Source: Clostridiales bacterium | GTDB lineage: Bacteria > Bacillota > Clostridia > Lachnospirales > WRAX01 | DNA: 8,907 nucleotides | Assembly (NCBI GenBank): GCA_031262335.1 | Contig: JAISHX010000052.1 | Coordinates: 1-8,907, forward strand | Direction: 5' to 3' | Shown here: in pieces, positions 1-6,373 of the stretch | How the letters are laid out: every line of letters begins with the position of its first letter | How positions within the stretch are numbered: the first letter of the stretch is position 1 | Position numbers and translations under genes: made by a program | Notes under the pieces: model-generated | What the model was told of the DNA's origin: nothing | Database searches by the model: none | The model's input: only the letters and a program-made list of their open reading frames with translations

Positions 1-199
1 GAACAAAGACGGTCTTGTAGGAATAAAAGATTTGCTCTATACGCGCCGTTTCATTGTCGGTTACAGCTTTTCCGAAGGCTCATTTGATGAGGAAGCCGCC
101 AATGTATATTATGACGGAAGCATTGACTTGATGGACGTTCTTACTTTGCGCCGCCACATCGCCCAGTGGTATAACCCGCTTCCTGTTATCCCTCAATAA
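1..199 (+). CDS. C-terminal fragment of a dockerin-domain protein (5' end outside window)
   Basis: An open frame runs from position 2 to TAA at 197-199 with no start in view, so this is the last 65 codons of a longer gene. Two dockerin-like repeats are visible. The first begins with NKDGLVG and has Asp at its twelfth loop position, followed by an LLYTRRFI helix; its opening residues lie outside the window. The second is NVYYDGSIDLMD followed by VLTLRRHIA. Both follow the dockerin calcium-loop pattern (D-x-N-x-D-G-x-I/V-x3-D, then an LRR-type helix). The second loop has Asn and Tyr where Asp and Asn are usual at positions 1 and 3. In the known family, dockerins bind cohesins and tether secreted enzymes to cellulosomes or cell-surface scaffolds, and they commonly sit at the extreme C-terminus, as here. 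The catalytic or binding part is not visible, so the product's activity cannot be named. A strong terminator follows 13 bases after the stop. Confidence 0.82.
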   Translation, partial: NKDGLVGIKDLLYTRRFIVGYSFSEGSFDEEAANVYYDGSIDLMDVLTLRRHIAQWYNPLPVIPQ

Positions 200-212
200 A
201 ATCAGTCCACTT

Positions 213-240
213 AAAAAGGCAGAATAATATCTGCCTTTTT
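213..240. terminator. Bidirectional intrinsic terminator between the dockerin gene and glgA
   Basis: A perfect 11-bp inverted repeat (AAAAAGGCAGA at 213-223 and TCTGCCTTTTT at 230-240) encloses a 6-nt ATAATA loop. The flanking A and T runs give a U-tract in either direction. It sits between two convergent genes, 13 bases after the dockerin stop and 13 bases beyond the glgA stop, so it probably ends both transcripts. Confidence 0.88.
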
Positions 241-253
241 ATTTTAATATTAG

Positions 254-1678
254 TCATTTTTTTGTAAGTTTTTCATATAATGAAATATATTTTTTGGCTG
301 AAACATGCCACGAAAAATCTTTGCGCATTGCGTTTTGTATTAAATTGTTCCAGTCCTCTTTGCGGTTATAGTAGCTTAAAGCTTCGGACAAAGCCCACAT
401 CAGTCCCGAAGACATATAATGTTCAAAGAGGAAACCTGTCCCTGATTTTGTAACGTTATTATAATGTTCGATTGTGTCCGAAAGTCCGCCTGTTTTGCGT
501 GCAACCGGAATTGTGCCGTATCTCATAGCAATAATTTGTCCAAGTCCGCACGGCTCAAAAAGCGACGGCATAAGAAAAATATCCGAGCCGGCATAAATTT
601 GTCGGGCAAGATTGTCGTCAAAAAATATGTTCGCGCTTACTTTATCAGGAAAGCGGTTTGCCAAATCACGGAATAAGTATTCATAACGTCCGTCGCCGAC
701 ACCGATAACAACAAACTGGACATCCCGCGCTAAAAAATCATGTATACACGAAGATAAAATGTCAAAGCCTTTTTGGTCAACAAGGCGTGAAACAACGGCA
801 ACAACAGGTACATCGTCACGGACAGGCAATCCGAGTGTACGCTGTAATTCACGCTTGTTTATTGCTTTGCCGGATAAATCATCATGTGAATATGTTTTGA
901 AAATGGTACTGTCGGTTTCTGGATTGTATAAATCATAGTCAATTCCGTTGACGATTCCGTGAAGGTCATCTTTGCGACTGCGCAACATTCCGTCAAGTCC
1001 GTAACCAAACTCCGGCGTTTGAATTTCAAGCGCGTAAGTTTCGCTTACGGTACTTAGCATGTCCGCATAGGTAAGTCCTGCTTTCAGCAGGCTTATATTG
1101 CCGTAAAACTCTAATTTGTCGTTGACAAAATACCCTTCGTTTAATTCAATTGACCCCATTACTTCACGTCCGAAACAACCCTGATACTGTAAATTATGAA
1201 TCGTAAACAAAGTTTTAACTTCAGAAAAGCATTTAAATCGTTTGTAAACATCTTTTAAGTACACGCACGCAACACCTGTTTGCCAATCATGAAAATGAAT
1301 AACGTCAGGAACAAAGTTTATTATCGGCAAAATTTCGATTGCAGCCTTTGAAAAAAATGCAAACCGTTCATGGTCGTCTCCGTATCCGTAAAATCCTTCA
1401 CGTCCGAAATAATAATCATTTTCAATAAGGTAGAAATTAACTCCGTTTTCTTCTGTTTCAAAAACGGATGCACTCTGCCGCCTCCAGTCAAGTGTAATTG
1501 CGGCGGAGCCGACATATTTTAAGTCGGGGGTCTTTTTGAGGTGTTTGTATCTTGGAAAAACGACTCTAACATCTGCACCGAGTTTTTTCAGTTCTTTGGG
1601 AAGTGAGCCGATAACATCGCCCAATCCGCCGCTTTTCGCATACGGTGAAACTTCACTCGCAACAAACAGAACCTTCAT
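254..1678 (-). CDS. glgA: Glycogen synthase (ADP-glucose:1,4-alpha-D-glucan glucosyltransferase)
   Basis: This 474-aa protein is a full-length bacterial GT5 glycogen synthase, which adds glucose from ADP-glucose to the non-reducing end of a growing alpha-1,4-glucan in the cytoplasm. The N-terminal Rossmann half carries KSGGLGD at residues 15-21, whose Lys contacts ADP-glucose, then HFHDWQT at 128-134 and a conserved TIHN near 159-162. The C-terminal half has SRLVDQKGFD near 297-306, the FEPCGLGQ sugar-nucleotide motif at 374-381 with its conserved Glu, and TGGLSDT at 396-402. The ATG start is set by a strong GGAGG ribosome site just upstream, which lies only a few bases past the stop of the preceding PEPCK-like gene (13-bp gap). 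It is the last gene of the operon and ends before the 213-240 terminator. No glgC, glgD, glgB or glgP is in the window, so it is not part of a classical compact glg operon here. All key motifs are intact. Confidence 0.97.
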   Translation of the reverse strand: MKVLFVASEVSPYAKSGGLGDVIGSLPKELKKLGADVRVVFPRYKHLKKTPDLKYVGSAAITLDWRRQSASVFETEENGVNFYLIENDYYFGREGFYGYGDDHERFAFFSKAAIEILPIINFVPDVIHFHDWQTGVACVYLKDVYKRFKCFSEVKTLFTIHNLQYQGCFGREVMGSIELNEGYFVNDKLEFYGNISLLKAGLTYADMLSTVSETYALEIQTPEFGYGLDGMLRSRKDDLHGIVNGIDYDLYNPETDSTIFKTYSHDDLSGKAINKRELQRTLGLPVRDDVPVVAVVSRLVDQKGFDILSSCIHDFLARDVQFVVIGVGDGRYEYLFRDLANRFPDKVSANIFFDDNLARQIYAGSDIFLMPSLFEPCGLGQIIAMRYGTIPVARKTGGLSDTIEHYNNVTKSGTGFLFEHYMSSGLMWALSEALSYYNRKEDWNNLIQNAMRKDFSWHVSAKKYISLYEKLTKK

Positions 1679-1691
1679 AAAATCCCCTCCT

Positions 1692-3575
1692 TTAGAGTTT
1701 CGGGATAAAATTATAATAATCTTCTACTGAGGCATCGCCAAGACAGCTTTCGATTATTTTACGCCCCATTGGGTGAATGTCGGCAGTCAAATACTGCGTA
1801 ATTTCCGACTTAAAGAAATCGGTAAGCATTTTTGCACCAATATCATAAGCCTCAACGCCGAGTTCAGGCTGAAGCTCCGTTTTAAGGAAAATCTTCGGAA
1901 GATAATTTCCGTCCATTTTTATGCCGGCAGGACAGTAGCCAAGAATCGGACAACGTGCTTGTTCAAGTTGGTCGGGGCGGAATTTAACTTCGCCGCGCCT
2001 TGACAGAAACTCTCTTGCAACCCATTGCCCTGTAAAGCCGACTTTATATGCGCCGATGTACTGATTCGGCACAAGAATATATCTTGTTGAAGTTGTTTTT
2101 AAAATCTGTTCAAGGAGCAAGTTGGCGTAATTAACTCTTTTTCCTGTTGCAAACGGCCAGAAAGAGCCGACGCCTTCACTTTTCATACCTTCGGAGTCGC
2201 TTATGCTCGGGTTTGCATAGCCGCGCGGGGCAACAATTCTCCAAAGCCACGCAAGCGCGGGCGGCAAAACATGAAAAATTCCCGCAATGCCGTAATTCGG
2301 GTTTTCTTTTGTTGAAGGCGGCTGACGTAACCCAAAACTGCGTATATCGACTTCGACTGCTCCTTCGATACTGTCTTTAACAAATGAACGCGGCATAATT
2401 ATACGCGGGTTTGGACAAAGTTTGTCCGGAGTATCATGAATATGTTCCCAAATAAGACAAGTTGAGTTTGGTACAGCCTCCATATTTATAAAAACAAGAG
2501 GTTCTTTTGGGTGAATCGTGCTACTTTCAATTGAATAATCCGTGCCGTAATGGTCAATGTGATTTACACGCAAAAACCAACCGTCCTCGGCATCGGCGAC
2601 AACAAGCTTGTTTGAATCCGTCTGTATGGAAGGATGGCACAAAGCCATATCATCAGTTATCGGCATTAAGTCACACATATCGGAAATTGTAAGTTTAACA
2701 CGTTCCTGATTTACTATATTAACACCCAAAAGGACTTTTCCGTCACGTTCGCGCTTAAATTGTTCAAGCATCTCACTTTTGCCGCCGCCGGACGCGCCTT
2801 CGTGCATTACAACAAACTGCCGTTCATACGGCGTAATAACTTTGACTGTTGCGGCATGCGCGGTAATCCAGTGTTCCTGTTCACCGATATTAAGCAGAAC
2901 AGCATAAACACCTTTTTTTGCGCTTGGTCCCGGATAAAGATTATAAGAAAAAACTTCGTGATGTTCAAACTGCCTGTTGTGAACGACATATTGTTTTCCG
3001 TTATAATATTTGTGCCGGAACGGCGGCGCAACATATATAATTGCTTTTGGCTTAAACAACGCGGGAATTTTTGAACACGGAATAAATCCCTGCAAGTCAG
3101 CAAGAGATGCCGCAAAGAAAGCGGCGTTTGCCGGTACTACAAGCAAAGACTGATAACCTATGTCAAGAGCGGAATTACCGGAAAAAAACGGCATAAGTAT
3201 AAGTTCTTCTCTTTCGGCTAACCAGTCAAATGTTTCTTTTCTGATTTGGTCAAACGGCGTTTTAATAATATCATCGTGGCGTGTTTTGTCGGTTGGATAC
3301 TCGTCCGCAATTAACATACTTTCCGGGTCACGGCGACGCATATAAGATTCGGGATAATTTGCAACGATTCCGTTTTTGCATTTTATTACCCATGCTTCCT
3401 TAAACGGTTTACCGTCCACGTCAAATTCGACATCAAATGTGTCCGCACCGTTTCCGCCAAGAGCCAAATCAAGTATTTCTGCTCTTGTTTCAGGGATAAT
3501 AATTTTCTTAACATTCTTTATTACTTTGTTTAGTTCTGTCGGGAGCATCATTTTTTTCAAAGCTTCTTCATTCAT
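1692..3575 (-). CDS. PEPCK-like P-loop protein, DUF4914-type, function unknown
   Basis: This 627-aa protein is not a canonical enzyme, but it carries a recognisable phosphoenolpyruvate carboxykinase-like core. In order these are: YPGPSAKKG at 214-222, resembling the PEPCK G-G-E-M-K-K-G segment; His240 in ITAHAATVKV, where ATP-PEPCK has its metal-binding MHCSAN histidine; a P-loop GASGGGKS at 260-267, compared with GLSGTGKT in ATP-PEPCK; and ADAEDGW at 327-333, resembling the PEPCK DDEHGW kinase-2 region. The roughly 200-residue N-terminal and 290-residue C-terminal parts are unlike standard PEPCK. Length and layout match my recollection of the DUF4914 family, which has no established function. 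It may bind ATP and a divalent metal, but carboxykinase activity should not be assumed. The ATG start follows an AAGGTAGG ribosome site; the alternative Met9 has none. It lies 17 bp after the tagO-like gene and 13 bp before glgA, so it is co-transcribed. Fold-level call is firm, family name moderate, function unknown. Confidence 0.8.
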   Translation of the reverse strand: MNEEALKKMMLPTELNKVIKNVKKIIIPETRAEILDLALGGNGADTFDVEFDVDGKPFKEAWVIKCKNGIVANYPESYMRRRDPESMLIADEYPTDKTRHDDIIKTPFDQIRKETFDWLAEREELILMPFFSGNSALDIGYQSLLVVPANAAFFAASLADLQGFIPCSKIPALFKPKAIIYVAPPFRHKYYNGKQYVVHNRQFEHHEVFSYNLYPGPSAKKGVYAVLLNIGEQEHWITAHAATVKVITPYERQFVVMHEGASGGGKSEMLEQFKRERDGKVLLGVNIVNQERVKLTISDMCDLMPITDDMALCHPSIQTDSNKLVVADAEDGWFLRVNHIDHYGTDYSIESSTIHPKEPLVFINMEAVPNSTCLIWEHIHDTPDKLCPNPRIIMPRSFVKDSIEGAVEVDIRSFGLRQPPSTKENPNYGIAGIFHVLPPALAWLWRIVAPRGYANPSISDSEGMKSEGVGSFWPFATGKRVNYANLLLEQILKTTSTRYILVPNQYIGAYKVGFTGQWVAREFLSRRGEVKFRPDQLEQARCPILGYCPAGIKMDGNYLPKIFLKTELQPELGVEAYDIGAKMLTDFFKSEITQYLTADIHPMGRKIIESCLGDASVEDYYNFIPKL

Positions 3576-3592
3576 GTAAAAACCTACCTTTT

Positions 3593-4540
3593 TTAGGGGA
3601 TTAGTAGCAAAATCACAGATGTAAGATTAAGGCAAACGCTTAAAAGAATAATAAACGTCGCTGCGTGCGCGGGTTGGACTCCGCGACCGACAAGCCTGTG
3701 ATGAATCTGTGTTGCATCTGCTTTATAAATTGGTTTGCGTTCAACAAAACGGCGCATTACAACAAAAACATTATCAAAAATAGGTATGCCGAGCGCGAGA
3801 ACCGGAGCGGCAACAGAAACTACAGTCGCTTGCTTAAATGCGCCATACAAAGCCATTACAGCGAGCAGAAAACCGAGCGTCGTTGCGCCGGAGTCGCCCA
3901 TAAAAACTTTTGCCGGAAAAAAGTTGTATTTTAAAAAACCGGCAACAGCACCAATCAAAATTATTGACATAAAAGCCGATTCAGGCTGTTTAAGCAAAAT
4001 TGCGCAAATAAAGAATGTCACACAAGCCGTAACAGTAATTCCGCCCGTAACCCCGTCAAGTCCGTCTGAGAAGTTCATGACGGTTGTAACTCCGAAAATC
4101 CATAAAATAGTTACAAAATATTGAATTACAATCGGAAAAACAATGTGTTCTCCTGTAACCGGATTTGCAATGCCCCAAAATCTTATTCCGGCAAAAAATA
4201 CAAGCGAAGCGGCGAAAAGCTGTACAAGCACACGCGGGAAAATGTAAAATTCACGTCCGCGAGTTTTGAAAAAATCGTCAAAAAGCCCGATTATTAAAAT
4301 AAGAGCGGCACCTGCAAGAACTGCTATTTTCTTAAAATCGCCGAAACCGACAAAAATTGAATAGCCTATTGCAAAAGCTATAAACATGAAAACTCCGCCG
4401 ATAAGAGGCGTGGGGTTTTTGTGTTTTTTACGTTTGGTGGGTTTGTCGGTAAAATCCAGTTTGTTTGACAATTTTATAAGCCAAGGCGCAGAAGCAAGAG
4501 ATATTATCAGTGAAACACAGAAAGCTATAAAATAGTTCAT
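3593..4540 (-). CDS. tagO: Polyprenyl-phosphate HexNAc-1-phosphate transferase (MraY/WecA/TagO family)
   Basis: This 315-aa polytopic membrane enzyme probably transfers a GlcNAc-1-phosphate-type group from a UDP-sugar to undecaprenyl phosphate on the inner face of the membrane. That is the first step of wall teichoic acid or another envelope glycopolymer. Roughly ten hydrophobic segments span the protein. Family signatures in cytoplasmic loops are intact: KKHKNPTPLIGG at 38-49, GLFDDFF at 85-91 with the catalytic-region Asp pair (88-89), NFSDGLDG at 156-163, FMGDSGA at 213-219 and HHRL at 280-283. The HHRL loop favours the WecA/TagO branch over MraY. The ATG overlaps the upstream stop as ATGA, with an AAAGAGGTG ribosome site inside the preceding gene, indicating translational coupling. 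The sequence does not say which polymer it primes, and no tag, tar or wec partners are in the window. The symbol is a family-level choice; wecA would be equally defensible. Confidence 0.92.
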   Translation of the reverse strand: MNYFIAFCVSLIISLASAPWLIKLSNKLDFTDKPTKRKKHKNPTPLIGGVFMFIAFAIGYSIFVGFGDFKKIAVLAGAALILIIGLFDDFFKTRGREFYIFPRVLVQLFAASLVFFAGIRFWGIANPVTGEHIVFPIVIQYFVTILWIFGVTTVMNFSDGLDGVTGGITVTACVTFFICAILLKQPESAFMSIILIGAVAGFLKYNFFPAKVFMGDSGATTLGFLLAVMALYGAFKQATVVSVAAPVLALGIPIFDNVFVVMRRFVERKPIYKADATQIHHRLVGRGVQPAHAATFIILLSVCLNLTSVILLLIP

Positions 4541-5025
4541 TTCGTAGCCACACCTCTTTTGGATTTAGCAGAAAGTTTTTCTTGCTTTTTTAATTCTTTT
4601 TCACGCGCAATCTTTGCACGCGCTGCCATCTTTTGTTCCGCAGGTGTTTTCATACCTTTGACCGAAACTATTTGTATTCCCGCAACTTCAACATTATATG
4701 TTTTCTTTGGCAAAAGGTAATTAAAAGCGGTTTTATCGCAAATAAGAGTAACGACTTGCGGACCTACTTTTCCTAATACAAAATACATTTTCATTTTTTT
4801 ATAAACTACAGGAAGTGCGTCCAACACAACTTTAGGTAGTTTTACTTTTTCAGGTCTTTCATGTTGTTTGTCAATAACAAAAATCGAAATAGATTGTTTA
4901 TGCTTGCTTATAAGTTCTTCACGTTCGGCGGCTTTTTTTGTTGCCCATCGGCTAAGAAAAAACAGTCCGACAACAAGCACTCCGACAATTACAAACAACA
5001 AAATCACAATATCCTGAATCTGCAA
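4537..5025 (-). CDS. Small single-pass membrane protein with basic tail, unknown function
   Basis: I do not recognise this 162-aa protein. Residues 5-24 form one strongly hydrophobic helix, followed at once by basic residues (SRWATKKAAER), so the body is predicted to lie in the cytoplasm. Residues 46-122 look like a compact alpha/beta domain with several strand-like hydrophobic runs (SISIFVI, MYFVLG, QVVTLIC, GIQIVSVKG). Residues 127-157 are rich in Lys, Ala and Glu and probably form a charged helix or short coiled coil. The start is TTG: an in-frame TAG lies five codons upstream (the stop of the methyltransferase gene), a good AGGGGG site sits 8 nt before the TTG, and the next Met is residue 78, after the membrane helix. 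It lies 12 bp after the RNA methyltransferase gene and overlaps the TagO-like gene by 4 bp, so it is coupled to that membrane transferase. A helper role in glycopolymer synthesis is possible but unproven. Confidence 0.85.
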   Translation of the reverse strand: MQIQDIVILLFVIVGVLVVGLFFLSRWATKKAAEREELISKHKQSISIFVIDKQHERPEKVKLPKVVLDALPVVYKKMKMYFVLGKVGPQVVTLICDKTAFNYLLPKKTYNVEVAGIQIVSVKGMKTPAEQKMAARAKIAREKELKKQEKLSAKSKRGVATK

Positions 5026-5033
5026 AATAAGTT

Positions 5034-5039
5034 CCCCCT
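5034..5039 (-). promoter_or_regulatory. Ribosome-binding site setting a TTG start
   Basis: AGGGGG on the minus strand lies 8 nt before the TTG at 5025-5023 and overlaps the TAG stop (5040-5038) of the upstream gene. With the in-frame stop directly upstream, it fixes the start of the 162-aa membrane protein. Confidence 0.75.
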
Positions 5040-6171
5040 AAACTTTCGGCGGTTTTGAGCCGAAATATTGATAGTAATCAGTTTTAATATTTCCGTTAAA
5101 AAGCTTGCGTTTTGCGTCGGCACGCCTGCCGAAAAATTTTTCAAAAGTTTCATCACTTGTTATTACATAAGATGACCACTTTTTGTCTTTTGCAAAAAGC
5201 ACTCCAAGCCTTGAATATAACGCCGCCGCTTCGTCGGCGGATGCAAGGCGTTCGCCGTATGGCGGGTTTGTTATCATAACGCCGTATTCAGCCGGAACTA
5301 CAGCGTTAAAAACATCTTTTACAGAAAATTTTATAAATTCTGCAACACCGGCGCGTTTTGCGTTATGTGCGGCATCTTCAATGACAGCGGGGTTAATATC
5401 GGATGCAAAAATTTCGGGGCGTAAGTCGTTGACTTCTGCTTTTGCGGCATCAAGTTCCGCTTTCCAAATGTCATCACTTATTATGCCCAACTCTTCGGCG
5501 GAGAATCTCCGTAATGTTCCGGGATAAATATTTTTTGCAATCATTGCCGCTTCAACGGCAATTGTACCGGAGCCGCACATAGGGTCAAATAAAACCCTGT
5601 CATGGCGGAAAAAACTCAAGTCAATAAGTGCCGCGGCAAGAGTTTCTTTAATCGGAGCTGCGGCGGGTTTCGGACGGTAGCCGCGTTTATGCAGTCCTGC
5701 GCCTGAAGTGTCAATCGAAACAGTTACAATATCTCTGAGCAGTGCAATTTGAATTTTGATTTTTATGCCGGTTTTTGCAAACCATGTTACGTTGTATTTT
5801 TGTTTCAATTTTTCAACTATGGCTTTTTCTGACACACTTTGGCAGTCCGGAACGCTTGCCAGTTTACTTTTGACGCTTTTGCCTGTTACAATAAAATTAG
5901 AATCACGCGGGATAAAATCTCCCCATGGTAACAATTTAACATTATCGAACAGTTCGGTGAAAGTTTCCGCCTTAAATTCACCCAAGACAAGCAACACTCT
6001 GTCGGCTGTGCGCAAGCGTATATTTGCTTTTGCAAGGATATTTCCGTTACCGAAAAAGTCCACTCGCCCGTCTGAAACAAGAATGTCATGTGCGCCAAGA
6101 CGCATGACTTCTCTTTTAAGGCTGGATTCGACACCAAAAGCCGCCGTGGCGGCAAAATGAAAGTTTTCCAT
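5038..6171 (-). CDS. rlmL: THUMP-domain class I SAM-dependent RNA methyltransferase (RlmL/YpsC-like)
   Basis: This 377-aa enzyme probably methylates a guanine base N2 in 23S rRNA, by analogy with the RlmL half of E. coli RlmKL (G2445). The N-terminal part (about 1-160) contains a ferredoxin-like and THUMP RNA-binding region, followed by the family segment HKRGYR at 161-166. The Rossmann methyltransferase domain carries the SAM-binding motif DPMCGSGT at 196-203, an acidic ASDIN at 256-260, and the catalytic TNPPYGER at 301-308, whose NPPY tetrad is typical of amino-group methyltransferases. The C-terminal KRKLFNGNIKTDYYQYFG segment is typical of Firmicutes YpsC-type proteins. The size fits stand-alone RlmL; there is no RlmK half. 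I chose ATG 6171 because a GGAG site lies 6 nt upstream and the peptide MENFHFAATAAFGVE begins like its relatives. ATG 6189 has no good site, and TTG 6201 falls at the predicted transcription start. It is the promoter-proximal gene of a five-gene operon. The exact RNA target is inferred. Confidence 0.93.
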   Translation of the reverse strand: MENFHFAATAAFGVESSLKREVMRLGAHDILVSDGRVDFFGNGNILAKANIRLRTADRVLLVLGEFKAETFTELFDNVKLLPWGDFIPRDSNFIVTGKSVKSKLASVPDCQSVSEKAIVEKLKQKYNVTWFAKTGIKIKIQIALLRDIVTVSIDTSGAGLHKRGYRPKPAAAPIKETLAAALIDLSFFRHDRVLFDPMCGSGTIAVEAAMIAKNIYPGTLRRFSAEELGIISDDIWKAELDAAKAEVNDLRPEIFASDINPAVIEDAAHNAKRAGVAEFIKFSVKDVFNAVVPAEYGVMITNPPYGERLASADEAAALYSRLGVLFAKDKKWSSYVITSDETFEKFFGRRADAKRKLFNGNIKTDYYQYFGSKPPKV

Positions 6172-6177
6172 AAAATT

Positions 6178-6181
6178 CTCC
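6178..6181 (-). promoter_or_regulatory. Ribosome-binding site choosing the rlmL-like start
   Basis: GGAG on the minus strand lies 6 nt before ATG 6171-6169. Two upstream in-frame starts exist (TTG at 6201, ATG at 6189), but neither has a comparable site, so this motif decides the start. Confidence 0.7.
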
Positions 6182-6206
6182 GTATTCATTATAAACCACA
6201 ATGAAT

Positions 6207-6235
6207 ATTATAAAATAAAAAAAACTTTTTTACAA
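6207..6235 (-). promoter_or_regulatory. Sigma-A-type promoter of the five-gene operon
   Basis: On the minus strand, TTGTAA (6235-6230) is followed by a 17-bp spacer and a perfect TATAAT (6212-6207). The predicted start of transcription is near 6200, leaving a leader of about 30 nt before ATG 6171. No other convincing promoter is seen before the tightly packed downstream genes. Confidence 0.75.
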
Positions 6236-6253
6236 TGTTTTTTCAAATAATTA

Positions 6254-6309
6254 TTGCTTTTTTTTCATTAAAGGTATAAGATATGTATTAAGGATTAATT
6301 TGTTATCAT
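6254..6309 (+). promoter_or_regulatory. Candidate promoter region for the FliD-like gene
   Basis: Two weak options are visible on the plus strand. One is an extended -10, TG-T-TATCAT (6301-6309, five of six matches), without a clear -35. The other pairs TTGCTT (6254-6259) with TATAAG (6275-6280) at a short 15-bp spacing. The region is very AT-rich, so chance matches are likely. No sigma-28 flagellar promoter pattern is evident. Confidence 0.4.
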
Positions 6310-6359
6310 AGGGAGTTTTTTAATTTTTATGTCGCCGTTAATGTGCGGCATAACACAAA

Positions 6360-6365
6360 GGGAGG
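6360..6365 (+). promoter_or_regulatory. Ribosome-binding site setting a GTG start at 6374
   Basis: GGGAGG lies 8 nt before GTG 6374-6376. The in-frame ATG codons at 6329 and 6341 lie upstream of this site and lack a properly spaced one of their own; the nearest, GGGAG at 6310-6314, is 14 nt from ATG 6329. The GTG start is therefore preferred. Confidence 0.75.
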
Positions 6366-6373
6366 TGTGCGTC

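Noticed and set aside
2760..3115. Open frames of about 100 codons on both strands inside the PEPCK-like gene
   Set aside because: Both overlap the P-loop and KKG region of the real gene in other frames.
3735..4124. Plus-strand open frame of 129 codons opposite the TagO-like gene
   Set aside because: It lies wholly within a gene with intact family motifs, and its composition is that of an antisense shadow with no recognisable domain.
5223..5240. Perfect GC-rich hairpin CCGCCG/CGGCGG
   Set aside because: It lies inside the methyltransferase gene over an Ala- and Asp/Glu-rich stretch and has no T run, so it is best explained by codon composition.
5756..6160. Plus-strand open frame of 134 codons opposite the RNA methyltransferase gene
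   Set aside because: It is the antisense of a well-supported THUMP-region coding sequence, and no family resemblance is visible.
6172..6201. Longer N-terminus for the RNA methyltransferase starting at TTG 6201
   Set aside because: The predicted transcription start is near 6200, the upstream starts lack a ribosome site, and ATG 6171 has GGAG at 6 nt.
6329..6373. ATG 6329 as start of the FliD-like gene
   Set aside because: Its nearest purine-rich site is 14 nt away, while GTG 6374 has GGGAGG at 8 nt.
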